A stretch of DNA of 64,000 nt from Brassica napus (Eukaryota; Streptophyta; Magnoliopsida; Brassicales; Brassicaceae), in assembly GCF_020379485.1 (NCBI RefSeq), contig NW_026014789.1, forward strand, positions 1 through 64,000, written 5' to 3'. Position numbers and translations under genes: made by a program. Positions 11,201-21,152 of this stretch are shown piece after piece (within the stretch, counting starts at the first letter, position 1; each line of letters begins with the position of its first letter). The notes under the pieces were generated by a model, which saw nothing but the letters and a program-made list of their open reading frames with translations, searched no databases and was not told the origin of the DNA.

Positions 11201-12849
11201 ATGCCCAAGCTGTGAAGCATCCTACTCAGGCTGTGTGTTCCTTTGCTCAATATCCAGAAGCACATTGTGCATTTATGGTAAACTTAGATAAGAATCACAT
11301 TCCAAGAAGCTATGAAGAGGCAATGGAAGATAAGGAATGGAAGGAATCAGTAGGAGCTGAGGCAGGAGCTATGATAAAGAATGACACATGGTATGAGAGT
11401 GAACTACCAAAAGGGAAGAAGGCTGTGTCTAGTAGATGGATCTTTACAGTCAAGTACAAGGCTGATGGGTCGATTGAGAGGAAGAAGACTAGACTGGTAG
11501 CAAGAGGGTTCACTCAGACTTATGGAGAAGACTACATTGATACATTTGCTCCAGTTGCAAAGCTACACACCATTCGAATAGTCCTATCAGTGGCTACTAA
11601 CCTTGGGTGGGATCTTTGGCAGATGGATGTTAAGAATGCATTTCTCCAAGGAGAGTTAGAAGATGAAGTTTACATGCTACCACCTCCGGGCCTAGAAGGG
11701 ATGGTGAAACCAGGGAATGTGCTGAGACTGAAGAAGGCCATCTATGGGTTGAAGCAATCACCAAGGGCATGGTATCACAAGCTGAGCACAACTCTAAATG
11801 GAAGAGGTTTCAGGAAATCAGAGCTTGATCACACTCTCTTCACTCTTACGACACCTGCTGGCATTGTTGTGCTTCTTGTGTATGTGGATGACATAGTTAT
11901 CACAGGCAGTGATAAGGTTGAAATCAAGGAGACCAAGGAGTTTCTGAAATCTGTGTTTGACATCAAAGACTTGGGAGAAATGAAGTACTTCCTTGGAATT
12001 GAGCTGTGCAGATCAGAAGAAGGGTTGTTCATCTCACAAAGGAAGTATATCTTGGATCTATTGAAGGAGGCTGGTGCGTATGGTGGAAAGACAGCCAAGA
12101 TGCCCATGGAGGATGGGTATAAAGCTCCACGTGAGGGGGAGCTAGAAGATAGTAAGCTATTTCATGATCCAAAGCTATACAGGAAGCTTGTGGGGAAGCT
12201 GATCTATCTAACCATCACTAGGCCAGACATCTGTTTTGCTGTGAACCAAGTGAGTCAGCATATGCAAGCTCCAAGAGAGCATCACTGGCGCATGGTAGAA
12301 AGAGTTCTCATGTATCTGAATGGAACTCAAGGGCTTGGTATATGGATGGGTTGTAACGGGAGTACTGAAGCAGTGGGATATTGTGATGCAGATTGGGCTG
12401 GAGACAGAACAGATAGAAGATCTACAACCGGCTATTGCACATTCATTGGTGGAAACATGGTTACTTGGAAGAGTAAGAAGCAGAAGGTGGTGTCATGCTC
12501 AAGTGCCGAGGCTGAGTATAGAGCAATGCTAAAACTCACAAATGAGTTGGTATGGATTAAAGGAATACTGAAGCACTTGGAGATTGAGCAAGCAACACCA
12601 ATGACCATGCACTGTGACAATCAAGCAGCCATTCACATAGCCACAAACTCGGTGTTCCATGAAAGAACTAAGCACATTGAAGTGGACTGTCATAAAGTGA
12701 GGCAGATGATAGTCTTGGAAGTAATACTGCCGTGCTACACAAGGAGTGAGGATCAGTTGGCAGATGTATTCACTAAGGCGGCTAGGCAAAAGACAATGGA
12801 GTCAATTCACATAAGGTTGGGACTCCTTGATCTTTCGCCTAAGGGCTGA
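8293..12849 (+). CDS. Copia C Gag-Pol polyprotein, intact (1518 aa)
   Basis: The frame is open from a non-ATG codon at 8266; the first ATG is at 8293 (METTNFSKLV), taken as the start. Domains in order: gag; zinc knuckle CEHCKRQGHKKSQC at 253-266; protease DSGASHHM; integrase with WHARLGHPH, CEACILGKHC, SDVW, SDNGGEY and NGVAERKN (D, D, E catalytic residues); a long Glu/Gln-rich linker and RRSTRLRKDPSSW; reverse transcriptase with YVDDIVITG; RNase H with DADWAGD and SSAEAEYRA. No stop or frameshift is seen. It is related to B over the whole length but clearly diverged in the linker and gag. Expected to be functional. Confidence 0.96.
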   Translation: METTNFSKLVTVPVALKGGSNYLMWSQLVRTTIGRLGLWNHITDDGPEPVAKEDEEEGDGKTLAVAEAKRWVQEDLMVLSVLHASLELPILEAYVHFETPKRLWDMLHKRYGNKSNISRVFDLKQTISVLRQDGEDLTKHMGKFGALWSELESLRPNTTDEESLIERREQDQVFGLLMTLDESYQDVIKHILRSPTLPSMEEVCAQLQKEEGSLGLFGGKKGMSTAHKAEEAQANKAAYRGDGRKYEKYEGSCEHCKRQGHKKSQCWILHPHLRPSKFNKDREAKAHLSAEASGAGSSGASPNVKAGESEGRALTSQEVITKADFEAFIRALKESGKMLGNTLGYSYSAHTLPSISDKLLDIFKISCTATAHTSITDRLLGVVKSLKAENETSRTKTARSLHKPLIIDSGASHHMISDNNLIKDIEPALGHVMIANGDRIPIRGIGKLNLFNKDSKAFYMPEFTSNLLSVKKCTTDLQCNVIFSPNDVKFQDIKSSKLIGQGATKGDLYMIEDLAPISSSCFSFSSVSSLSTDALWHARLGHPHVRALSIMLPGVMFKNNDCEACILGKHCKTVFQRSSTLYANCFDLIHSDVWTAPCLSRDDYKYYVTFIDEKSKYTWLTLIKTKDRVLDAFKNFQAYVTNQYHAKIKIFRSDNGGEYTGHAFRDHLAQHGILHQTSCPYTPQQNGVAERKNRHLMEVSRSMMFHKGVPKRYWSDAVMTACYLINRIPTRILADQSPFEVLNKSRPVLDHLRTFGCVCYVLVPGEQRNKLEAKSTKAMMIGYSTSQKGYKCYDPTARRVLVSRDVRFMEDKGYYDEQTWEDLEDLSQPSERAACLRNILEGLGIGVSQDQSRRPEPTPAAAEEPSHFAHEGGSESVSELEDQGLEEAGELGNRGTDSPVQSGEGSARGELNEEDQRQGEARAEAEEQTEAVTPQVEEEQEMAQEGPVLRRSTRLRKDPSSWVNTRVYYNAQAVKHPTQAVCSFAQYPEAHCAFMVNLDKNHIPRSYEEAMEDKEWKESVGAEAGAMIKNDTWYESELPKGKKAVSSRWIFTVKYKADGSIERKKTRLVARGFTQTYGEDYIDTFAPVAKLHTIRIVLSVATNLGWDLWQMDVKNAFLQGELEDEVYMLPPPGLEGMVKPGNVLRLKKAIYGLKQSPRAWYHKLSTTLNGRGFRKSELDHTLFTLTTPAGIVVLLVYVDDIVITGSDKVEIKETKEFLKSVFDIKDLGEMKYFLGIELCRSEEGLFISQRKYILDLLKEAGAYGGKTAKMPMEDGYKAPREGELEDSKLFHDPKLYRKLVGKLIYLTITRPDICFAVNQVSQHMQAPREHHWRMVERVLMYLNGTQGLGIWMGCNGSTEAVGYCDADWAGDRTDRRSTTGYCTFIGGNMVTWKSKKQKVVSCSSAEAEYRAMLKLTNELVWIKGILKHLEIEQATPMTMHCDNQAAIHIATNSVFHERTKHIEVDCHKVRQMIVLEVILPCYTRSEDQLADVFTKAARQKTMESIHIRLGLLDLSPKG

Positions 12850-12889
12850 TCTATACACTCTCCTGATCATGAGGTCCTTACTCTTTTTC

Positions 12890-12930
12890 CCTCATCAGAG
12901 TTTTGTCCCAATGGGTTTTCTTTGATGAGG
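12890..12930 (+). other. Conserved hairpin downstream of C polyprotein
   Basis: Stem CCTCATCAGAG with CTTTGATGAGG (one G-U), enclosing TCCCAATGGG, between TTTTT and TTTTTAATGAGG. It starts 41 nt after the stop codon and ends about 70 nt before the 3' LTR. Confidence 0.7.
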
Positions 12931-12991
12931 TTTTTAATGAGGAGGAGCTCATGATCCTTCCAAGCTTGACTTGTTCCACATGGTCAAGCTT

Positions 12992-13000
12992 GAGGGGGAG
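12992..13000 (+). other. Polypurine tract of copia C
   Basis: GAGGGGGAG immediately before the 3' LTR at 13001. Confidence 0.82.
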
Positions 13001-13601
13001 TGTTGAGATGAGCTGAGGAATATGAGGAGAGTTGTTCAGGGTTGAAGAGGTTGTGATGTGGAGAAGAGGAGAAGGATTGGCCTTAGGGAGAACCGTCCGT
13101 ACCGGTCCGTACAGGTCCGTACCATGGCCGTACGGCCGTACAGACGGTATCGACCAAGCGGTAAAGAAATGTTACCGCGAGAAGAAGTTCACGGTCTGAT
13201 CATGTTTTGCCTTGACCAAAGAAGGCATATGACCGTTTATGGATAGAGGAAGAGCGTCTCTACAGGCTGGCACAGGCTGGAAGGATAAGGTTCACTTTTA
13301 GCATAGTGACCACGCGTGTGGAGAGGCTCATTGGTCCGGTTCAAATTAAAGGCTCCCTTAGACTTGACCTCACATGCTTAGTCTCTTCTTAAACCCTAGT
13401 ATCACCTCCTATATATTGTAAACACTCTCTCATTAATTAACATATGCGAGTTATGTTACTCTCTCTCTAGTCTCTCTCTCTTGTTCATCATGGATCATAC
13501 TTAATCTCCCCATTTCTCTCACAATCTCTTCTAAACCTCTCTTAATCTCTTACCAAATCTCTCTTAATCTCTCAATACCTATTCTACTCTCTAATCTCAT
13601 A
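13001..13601 (+). repeat. 3' LTR of copia C
   Basis: Same length as 7600-8200 and identical by eye; GTAC cluster at about 13091-13146. Followed by target duplication ccctc at 13602-13606. Confidence 0.95.
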
Positions 13602-14160
13602 CCCTCTACCAATAACTCTCCCAGTCTTCAAATCTTGAAACTCAACTTCATTTGGCCTGAATACTACTTGACAATCAAGATCAACTGTGGCCTTCTTCAC
13701 TGATATCAGATTTGAAGTGAACTGAGGCAGGTAGAATGCAGGTGAGTTCTTCTCAAACAGCTTGAGGTTTCCCACTCCTTCTATTGGGATCCTAGCACCA
13801 TTAGCTATCATGACACTCCCTGTTGCAGCCTTGACTTCACTTATCAGACTTCTATCACTGATCATATGATGTGTTGCTCCAGAATCAATGATGATGGGTT
13901 TGGATGTGGATGCTAAGGCAGGAGCACCTTGTCTCCGGGTCGTAGCCAAAGCATACACATACTTGACAAACCCATCCCATTCTTTCTTTGTGATAGGATC
14001 ATCTGCTCCTTTGGTTCCTTGCCCCTTCATAACCACACTTTCTTCTACTGAACTACCCATATAGGCTGAGTAGGAACACTCTCCTCTAACCACATGCTGC
14101 GCAAACTCTTTAATCAGTCTTGTCTCCATATCATTCCCAAAGTATCCACACTGTCTACTC
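13602..14160 (-). pseudogene. Copia A protease region
   Basis: The minus strand reads GECSYSAYMG, a serine-rich stretch, then IIIDSGATHHMISDR (retropepsin-type catalytic DSG) and LPQFTSNLISVKKATVDLDC. This corresponds to the gag-protease junction of copia elements and is close to K (43080-43560) and F. The fragment is open over about 180 codons but is cut off by element C on one side and D on the other. Right edge 14156-14160 is tactc, the target duplication of D. It joins 26802 on the far side of D. Confidence 0.88.
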
Positions 14161-14520
14161 TATGATTTTTAAAGAGATCTCTACTCTGGTAGTATGTGTG
14201 TGTGTATAAGCTTCAATGAAGAATGATTAGAGCTTGTTCTAGGTGATTTAGGAAGAGAGATTTGTGAGAGTGTATAAGAGACTTAAGAACAGAGAGATTA
14301 AGAGACTTAAGAGACTAGAGATACTGAGAGAATAAGAGACTGAAGATTAGTGTTTCAGATTAGAGAAGGAGAGGGGAAACCCCCTTACTCACTTAGTCTA
14401 TTACAATCGCCAATCCTTGGCTTATATATGTCTCTACACTTTGCAATATCATAAACCTATATCCTAGGGCTGATATTAACTTGAATGATGGACGGCCTGG
14501 ATGAGATAAGGCTGGTCTTT
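14161..14520 (-). repeat. 3' LTR of D, U5-side part, left of gypsy E
   Basis: Matches 25837 onward. It is interrupted at 14520 by gypsy E and resumes after the duplicated tcttt. Read in D orientation this is the downstream part of the LTR, ending in TA. Confidence 0.93.
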
Positions 14521-15362
14521 TGATATGATCATGGACCAGCTAGTTGATAAAGATGAAGAAGGAGAGACTAAAGATACACTAGCTGAAGAGGAAGCTGTCT
14601 TAGCCATTCCCACAGGTCCTATCACTCGTGCAATGACAAGGAGACTCAAGGAAGCCGTTGGAAACATACTGAAGATCTCTAAGAAGCAAGAAGACTGTCT
14701 TGGTAGAAGCTTGAGCCACCAAGACACACTCATCACCATTCATGTGATCTTACCATCAAGCTGATCATCATCTAGGCAAGTGGCTTGGTATACTCTTTTT
14801 CCCTTGATTAGTTTTGTCCCACTGGGTTTTCTAATCAAGGTTTTTAATGAGGTATCAAGTTCACTTACACATTCCTAGTTGATGTATCTTGGATGCAACT
14901 CGGCCTAAGGCATCTTGGACCGACTTCATCATCTATCTTATATTATGTTTTAGTCTAAGTGTTGTGTTATTACTTTGAAACCGTGTGGAGCCTGTTCCTT
15001 TAAGTTTTCTTATGTTTTCGAGACCTTGTGCATGTACAAGGATCTCTCTATTTAAGTGTATCACAAACCCTCATTCTAATCTAAGTTATCTTTTGTTTAA
15101 ACCTTGTGTTTTCTTCTCCCTTGCTTTCACGAGTTAAGAGAGTGTCTGGTGAGTAGTATCCAGTCTGTTGGTGTGTAATATCCAACGCCCAAGGGCTTTA
15201 GAAAGGTGTGTCATATCCGATCTAAGCCTAGGAGTATCAAGGAGCCTTTCCGCAGCCTCTTGTGTCACCATTCGATCCACAGCCTTGATAAACTTGAGTC
15301 TTTGATTCGTTTATGCAAGGATCTATCCAAACCATCCAGAGAAGGGTCCTAGGATCTCATTA
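14521..15362 (+). repeat. 5' LTR of gypsy E, with orphan pol tail
   Basis: Begins TGATATGATC and ends CTCATTA. Its first about 244 bp are the same DNA that encodes the polyprotein C-terminus in the 3' LTR, so an untranslated copy of that coding segment lies here (an apparent open frame at 14525-14764). It contains the conserved hairpin at 14802-14840. Confidence 0.94.
14802..14840 (+). other. Conserved hairpin, 5' LTR copy in gypsy E
   Basis: Perfect 10-bp stem CCTTGATTAG/CTAATCAAGG around TCCCACTGGG, with TTTTT before and TTTTTAATGAGG after. Same layout as in the copia elements. Confidence 0.7.
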
Positions 15363-15364
15363 AG

Positions 15365-15376
15365 TGGTATCAGAGC
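15365..15376 (+). other. Primer-binding site of gypsy E
   Basis: TGGTATCAGAGC two bases after the LTR, complementary to a methionine tRNA 3' end. Confidence 0.85.
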
Positions 15377-15871
15377 ACTCTGGAAGGGGAGTTTCGATTT
15401 CTCTTTTGCGATTTCTTAAGATCTACTCTTTGTCGATTCATATTTTGTTGATCAATCGGTTCTTGTGTGTTTATTCTCATTTGATCTGCTTGTTTCACTA
15501 TCAGGATTGCTAGATCTGATTGTTTCGTATCTCATATTGATAGATCTAAGAATTTCGATCAAGTTTTGAACAAAAACCTTTTCACATTCTTGTCGATTAC
15601 GTTATCGTTTTACTTGATCCGAAAGTTTCTTGTGATTGTGTGACTCGATCTGTTGTTAGATTCATAGATCAGGATTCGATTATCTCATTTCATCATCCGT
15701 TGAATCTGATCTGTTATTGTTTCAATTTCGAAAAGATAGAATTCAAATCGTCGCGTGTTGATCAAGTATCTTCATTTGCCGCTTTGTTTGAATACTTTGT
15801 TTCTTTGAATCTTGAGTTCTGATTTCTTTTGAACTACTTACTGGTTCAAGTTTTTCGTGTATCAGGAAGCA
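15377..15871 (+). other. Leader of gypsy E
   Basis: About 0.5 kb of AT-rich untranslated leader between primer site and first ATG. No conserved gene is seen. A packaging signal would be expected here but cannot be recognised by eye. Confidence 0.6.
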
Positions 15872-18800
15872 ATGGGGTCTGAGGAAGATGATGAAACCTT
15901 TGTGCGAAGGAATAGATTGCTGCAAGAAGCAATCACCAAACAAGTGATGGAAGCGATGGTGAAGTTACTAGAAGAGAAGTATGATCAGAGACCGCATGAT
16001 GGGCAAGGACAAGCATCTGGTTCAAGACATGAGCCAAGAAGAAACAGACAAGGTCAGCGTGAGCATGCTGGATCAGAAGAGACTGATAACTTCTATGAGA
16101 GAAGTAGCCATAGCTCCGGTTCAAGACGTAGCAGTAGAAGATCTCGACGTGATCATGAGGGCCGGAGGCATAGACGCAATGAGCTATCAGGGTTAAAGCT
16201 TAAGATCCCTCCTTTCCATGGTAAAGCTGATCCAGATGCCTATCTTGAGTGGGAGAAGAAGATCGAACTCGTTTTCAACTGTCAGCATTACTCAGAGACT
16301 AAGAAGATTCAAGTAGCTGCTACCGAGTTCAATGACTATGCATTGAGCTGGTGGGATCAGTTGGTTACAAACAAGAGGCGCAATGGTGAATTTCCCATTG
16401 AAACATGGGCAGAGATGAAAGCTGTGATGCGCAAGAGGTTTGTACCAAGCCATTATCACCGTGATCTTCATCAAAAGCTGAGACTGCTCACACAAGGATC
16501 AAAGTCTGTAGAGGAATACTTTCAAGAGATGGAGTTGCTTATGCTAAGAGCTTGTGTATCTGAGGACAGTGAAGCTACCATGGCACGATTTCTTGGTGGA
16601 CTCAACCGTGAGATACAAGATAGAGTGGAGATGCAACACTACTTGGAAATAGAGGAGATGCTACACAAAGCTATCTTGGTGGAGCAACAAGTTAAGAGAA
16701 GAAGTCATGCGCGTGGCAGCTATGGTTCCAATAGATACCAGACCTCTAAGGAAGATAAACCGAGCTATCAAAAGGAGAGCAAGCCACAGCCAAAAGAAGA
16801 AGCCAAGTCTAGTAGCATCTACAACAAAGATAAGGGGAAAGTGGAAGCTACAAGCTCGCGTGCAAGAGATGTGAAGTGTTTTAAGTGCCAAGGACGTGGG
16901 CACTATGCTAATGAGTGTACCAACAAACGTGTGATGATCCTTCATGCCAATGGAGAATATGAATCTGCTGATGATGAGACAGAGGCCGAAGAAGATCACA
17001 GTTCAGAAGAGGAGTATGTTGCCAACCCGGTTGCTGGAAGGTTGCTAGTTGCTAGAAGAACCTTGAGTCTTCAAAGCAAGACCGAAGAAATGGAGCAAAG
17101 AGAGAATCTCTTCTATACTAGATGTCTAGTGCAAGGAAAGGTCTGTAGTCTTATTGTGGATGGAGGCAGTTGTGTCAACGTTGCGAGTGAGACTATGGTT
17201 AAAAAGTTGGGTTTGAAGGTCCAGAAGCATCCTAAACCATATAGGCTCCAATGGCTCAATGAAGAGGGCGAGATGAGAGTATCTACTCAGGTTATGGTTC
17301 CCTTAGCCATTGGTAAATATGAAGATGAGATTCTTTGTGATGTGTTGCCTATGGAAGCTGGACACATTCTCCTTGGAAGGCCGTGGCAATCAGATAGACG
17401 TGTGATACATGATGGGTATGCCAACAAGCACACGTTTGAGTTTAAAGGGAGAAAAACAGTTCTTGTGCCTATGACTCCTAAGGAAGTTCAGGTTGATCAG
17501 CTTCAGCTACAAAAGAAGAAAGAGATAGATCTTCCCGCTGAATCAACAAAGCAACTAAACTTCTATGCCAAGTCTGGTGATGTTAAAAGATCTCTCTGCT
17601 CTAACCTTCCTATCCTTTTGTTTATCTATAAGGAATCCCTCTTGACCACTACTAACATTGCACCGGAGTATCCGAGTGAACTTGTCAATCTTTTACAGGA
17701 ATATCAAGATGTTTTTCCAGAAGATAGTCCCAATGGACTACCACCAGTGCGAGGGATTGAGCACCAAATTGATTTTGTGCCCGGTTCTACACTTCCCAAT
17801 AGGCCAGCATACAGAACCAATCCGGTGGAGACCAAAGAACTACAAAGGCAAGTAGAGGAACTGATGGAGAAAGGGCATATCCGAGAGAGCATGAGTCCTT
17901 GTGCTGTTCCAGTGCTACTTGTGCCCAAGAAAGATGGGAGCTGGCGCATGTGTGTTGATTGCAGAGCCATCAACAATATCACTGTAAAGTATCGCCATCC
18001 TATTCCTAGATTAGATGATATGCTTGATGAATTGCATGGTTCTTGCATATTTTCTAAGATTGATTTGAAAAGTGGATACCATCAGATTAGGATGAAAGAA
18101 GGAGATGAATGGAAAACTGCATTCAAAACTAAACATGGTCTATATGAGTGGTTAGTCATGCCATTTGGATTAACCAATGCACCTAGTACATTCATGAGAT
18201 TAATGAATCATGTTCTTAGATCATTCATTGGCATATTTGTTGTGGTATACTTTGATGACATCCTTGTATACAGTAAGAGCTTTAATGATCATATAGAACA
18301 TCTTAGAGCTGTTCTTGATGTGCTTAGAAAGGAATCTCTTTTTGCTAACCTTAAGAAGTGTACTTTTGGAACGGATCACTTGGTCTTTTTAGGCTTTATT
18401 GTGGGTGCAGATGGGGTTAAAGTTGATCCAGAGAAAGTAAGAGCTATACGAGAATGGCCAATTCCTAAGACAGTGAGTGAAGTAAGGAGCTTCCATGGAC
18501 TTGCTGGTTTCTATAGGCGCTTTGTGAAAGACTTCAGCACCATAGCATCTCCCTTGACTGAAGTAATCAAGAAAGAAGTCGGATTCAAGTGGGGAGAAGC
18601 ACAAGAACTTGCCTTTCAATGCCTAAAAGAGAAGCTTACTAATGCCCCTCTTCTTATACTTCCTGATTTTAATAAAACTTTTGAAATAGAATGTGATGCT
18701 TCAGGAATTGGAATTGGTGCTGTATTGATGCAGGAGAAGAGACCCATTGCATACTTCAGTGAGAAGCTTGGAGGAGCTACCCTCAACTATGCAACTTATG

Positions 18801-20554
18801 ATAAAGAACTATATGCCTTGGTGAGAGCCTTGCAGACTTGGCAACACTACCTCTGGCCTAAAGAGTTCGTCATACACACAGATCATGAGTCTCTCAAATA
18901 CCTCAAAGGACAGCACAAACTCAGCAAGAGACACGCAAGGTGGGTCGAGTTCATTGAGACATTTCCTTATGTCATCAAGTATAAACAAGGTAAGGAAAAC
19001 ATAGTTGCTGATGCACTATCCAGAAGGTATGTTCTCTTGAACACTCTTGATGCTAAGCTATTAGGATTTGAGCAGATTAAAGGAATGTATGAGAATGATC
19101 CTGATTTTAAAGAAGCTTACAACTCTTGTGAGAAATTTGCTGAGGGACACTACTTTAGGCATGATGGTTTTCTTTTCTATGATAATCGATTGTGTGTGCC
19201 TAACTGTTCTTTGAGAGACTTGTTTGTTAGGGAATCTCATGGAGGAAGTCTCATGGGTCACTTTGGTATTGCAAAGACTCTTAAAACTTTGCAGGATCAT
19301 TTCTTTTGGCCTCGGATGAAAAGAGATGTGGAGAAACTATGTGAGAGATGTGCAACTTGCAAACAAGCCAAGTCTAAGGTTCAGTCTCACGGTTTGTATA
19401 CTCCTCTCCCTATACCTTATCATCCTTGGAATGACATATCTATGGATTTCATTGTTGGCTTGCCTAGAACTAGGACTGGAAAGGATTCTATCTTTGTGGT
19501 TGTGGATAGGTTCTCAAAGATGGCACATTTCATAGCTTGTCACAAAACTGATGATGCATTGCATATTGCTAACTTGTTCTTTAAAGAGATTGTGCGCATA
19601 CATGGCATGCCTAAGACTATTGTTTCTGATAGAGATACTAAGTTTCTTAGTTATTTTTGGAAGACTCTTTGGTCTAAGCTAGGTACTAAACTCTTGTTTT
19701 CTACTACCTGTCATCCACAAACTGATGGACAAACTGAAGTAGTTAATAGGACTCTTGGAACACTCTTGCGTGCATTCATAAAGAAAAACTTGAAATCATG
19801 GGAAGACTATTTGCCTCATTGTGAATTTGCATACAATCATGCTGTGCATTCTACTTCTAAGTTTTCTCCTTTTGAGATAGTTTATGGGTTCAATCCCAAC
19901 TCTCCTTTAGATTTAATTCCTTTACCTGAGTGTGAAAGGGTCAGCGTTGATGGCAAAAAGAAGGCAGAGATGGTGAAACAACTCCACGAGCAGGCTAGGC
20001 TCAACATTGAGGCAACAACCAAACAGTATGTTAAGCATGCTAACAAAGGACGGCGTGAGATGGTCTTTGAAGTGGGTGATCAGGTTTGGATTCACCTAAG
20101 GAAAGAGAGGTTTCCCAATGAAAGGAAGTCCAAGCTGATGCCGCGGATTGATGGACCTTTTAAGGTCATAAGGAAGATCAGCAACAATGCCTACAAACTG
20201 GATTTGCAAGGTAAGTATGATGTGAGTAATAGCTTCAATGTTACTGACTTGATCCCTTTTATTGCAGATGAGCCAGATTTGAGGACAAATCCTTTTCAAG
20301 TGGGAGGGGATGATATGATCATGGACCAGCTAGTTGATAAAGATGAAGAAGGAGAGACTAAAGATACACTAGCTGAAGAGGAAGCTGTCTTAGCCATTCC
20401 CACAGGTCCTATCACTCGTGCAATGACAAGGAGACTCAAGGAAGCCGTTGGAAACATACTGAAGATCTCTAAGAAGCAAGAAGACTGTCTTGGTAGAAGC
20501 TTGAGCCACCAAGACACACTCATCACCATTCATGTGATCTTACCATCAAGCTGA
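15872..20554 (+). CDS. Gypsy E Gag-Pol polyprotein, intact, ends inside 3' LTR (1560 aa)
   Basis: Start taken at the first ATG, 15872 ([10 protein letters not shown]); the frame is open slightly upstream from GTG. An Arg/Ser-rich N-terminus is followed by gag (about 105-300), zinc knuckle [14 protein letters not shown] at 336-349, protease IVDGGSC with Asp near 430, reverse transcriptase with [10 protein letters not shown] near 793-802, RNase H with ECDASG near 941-946, integrase with [11 protein letters not shown] near 1157-1167, catalytic SMDF (Asp near 1192), SDRDTKF and [11 protein letters not shown] basic C-terminal region and FNVTDLIPF precede an acidic tail ending in [16 protein letters not shown]. 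The LTR begins at 20311, so the last about 80 residues are LTR-encoded. No frameshift. CRM assignment rests on the integrase sequence, tail and absence of a classical chromodomain. Confidence 0.96.
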   Translation: MGSEEDDETFVRRNRLLQEAITKQVMEAMVKLLEEKYDQRPHDGQGQASGSRHEPRRNRQGQREHAGSEETDNFYERSSHSSGSRRSSRRSRRDHEGRRHRRNELSGLKLKIPPFHGKADPDAYLEWEKKIELVFNCQHYSETKKIQVAATEFNDYALSWWDQLVTNKRRNGEFPIETWAEMKAVMRKRFVPSHYHRDLHQKLRLLTQGSKSVEEYFQEMELLMLRACVSEDSEATMARFLGGLNREIQDRVEMQHYLEIEEMLHKAILVEQQVKRRSHARGSYGSNRYQTSKEDKPSYQKESKPQPKEEAKSSSIYNKDKGKVEATSSRARDVKCFKCQGRGHYANECTNKRVMILHANGEYESADDETEAEEDHSSEEEYVANPVAGRLLVARRTLSLQSKTEEMEQRENLFYTRCLVQGKVCSLIVDGGSCVNVASETMVKKLGLKVQKHPKPYRLQWLNEEGEMRVSTQVMVPLAIGKYEDEILCDVLPMEAGHILLGRPWQSDRRVIHDGYANKHTFEFKGRKTVLVPMTPKEVQVDQLQLQKKKEIDLPAESTKQLNFYAKSGDVKRSLCSNLPILLFIYKESLLTTTNIAPEYPSELVNLLQEYQDVFPEDSPNGLPPVRGIEHQIDFVPGSTLPNRPAYRTNPVETKELQRQVEELMEKGHIRESMSPCAVPVLLVPKKDGSWRMCVDCRAINNITVKYRHPIPRLDDMLDELHGSCIFSKIDLKSGYHQIRMKEGDEWKTAFKTKHGLYEWLVMPFGLTNAPSTFMRLMNHVLRSFIGIFVVVYFDDILVYSKSFNDHIEHLRAVLDVLRKESLFANLKKCTFGTDHLVFLGFIVGADGVKVDPEKVRAIREWPIPKTVSEVRSFHGLAGFYRRFVKDFSTIASPLTEVIKKEVGFKWGEAQELAFQCLKEKLTNAPLLILPDFNKTFEIECDASGIGIGAVLMQEKRPIAYFSEKLGGATLNYATYDKELYALVRALQTWQHYLWPKEFVIHTDHESLKYLKGQHKLSKRHARWVEFIETFPYVIKYKQGKENIVADALSRRYVLLNTLDAKLLGFEQIKGMYENDPDFKEAYNSCEKFAEGHYFRHDGFLFYDNRLCVPNCSLRDLFVRESHGGSLMGHFGIAKTLKTLQDHFFWPRMKRDVEKLCERCATCKQAKSKVQSHGLYTPLPIPYHPWNDISMDFIVGLPRTRTGKDSIFVVVDRFSKMAHFIACHKTDDALHIANLFFKEIVRIHGMPKTIVSDRDTKFLSYFWKTLWSKLGTKLLFSTTCHPQTDGQTEVVNRTLGTLLRAFIKKNLKSWEDYLPHCEFAYNHAVHSTSKFSPFEIVYGFNPNSPLDLIPLPECERVSVDGKKKAEMVKQLHEQARLNIEATTKQYVKHANKGRREMVFEVGDQVWIHLRKERFPNERKSKLMPRIDGPFKVIRKISNNAYKLDLQGKYDVSNSFNVTDLIPFIADEPDLRTNPFQVGGDDMIMDQLVDKDEEGETKDTLAEEEAVLAIPTGPITRAMTRRLKEAVGNILKISKKQEDCLGRSLSHQDTLITIHVILPSS
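20300..20310 (+). other. Polypurine tract of gypsy E, within the coding frame
   Basis: GTGGGAGGGGA immediately before the 3' LTR start TGATATG. It lies inside the polyprotein frame (Val-Gly-Gly-Asp). Confidence 0.8.
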
Positions 20555-21152
20555 TCATCATCTAGGCAAGTGGCTTGGTATACTCTTTTTCCCTTGATTA
20601 GTTTTGTCCCACTGGGTTTTCTAATCAAGGTTTTTAATGAGGTATCAAGTTCACTTACACATTCCTAGTTGATGTATCTTGGATGCAACTCGGCCTAAGG
20701 CATCTTGGACCGACTTCATCATCTATCTTATATTATGTTTTAGTCTAAGTGTTGTGTTATTACTTTGAAACCGTGTGGAGCCTGTTCCTTTAAGTTTTCT
20801 TATGTTTTCGAGACCTTGTGCATGTACAAGGATCTCTCTATTTAAGTGTATCACAAACCCTCATTCTAATCTAAGTTATCTTTTGTTTAAACCTTGTGTT
20901 TTCTTCTCCCTTGCTTTCACGAGTTAAGAGAGTGTCTGGTGAGTAGTATCCAGTCTGTTGGTGTGTAATATCCAACGCCCAAGGGCTTTAGAAAGGTGTG
21001 TCATATCCGATCTAAGCCTAGGAGTATCAAGGAGCCTTTCCGCAGCCTCTTGTGTCACCATTCGATCCACAGCCTTGATAAACTTGAGTCTTTGATTCGT
21101 TTATGCAAGGATCTATCCAAACCATCCAGAGAAGGGTCCTAGGATCTCATTA
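20311..21152 (+). repeat. 3' LTR of gypsy E
   Basis: Direct repeat of 14521-15362. It supplies the polyprotein stop codon at 20552-20554 and a hairpin at 20592-20630 that starts 38 nt after the stop. Confidence 0.94.
20592..20630 (+). other. Conserved hairpin downstream of E polyprotein
   Basis: Same stem-loop as 14802-14840, here in its natural place after the stop codon. In E it lies inside the LTR. In B and C it lies before the LTR, yet the distance from the stop codon is nearly the same. Confidence 0.72.

Larger units (their letters stand above)
7600..13601 (+). mobile_element. Copia element C, complete, two matching LTRs
   Basis: Complete plus-strand Ty1/copia element of 6002 bp: 5' LTR 7600-8200, primer site, one open polyprotein, hairpin, purine tract, 3' LTR 13001-13601. 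Both LTRs are 601 bp and look identical by eye. A perfect target duplication ccctc (7595-7599 and 13602-13606) lies within copia A. The duplication matches only if each LTR ends in TA. This is a very recent, potentially autonomous insertion. Confidence 0.97.
14521..21152 (+). mobile_element. CRM-like Ty3/gypsy element E, complete
   Basis: Plus-strand element of 6632 bp: 5' LTR 14521-15362, primer site, one open polyprotein, purine tract, 3' LTR 20311-21152. The LTRs are both 842 bp and appear identical. The perfect target duplication is tcttt (14516-14520 and 21153-21157) inside the D LTR. The polyprotein runs about 80 codons into the 3' LTR and ends with a [11 protein letters not shown] tail, as I recall for centromeric CRM-clade elements. 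Very recent and potentially active. Confidence 0.96.

Noticed and set aside
14525..14764. 80-codon frame identical to the E polyprotein tail
   Set aside because: It is the 5' LTR copy of the LTR-encoded tail, without the rest of the gene upstream.
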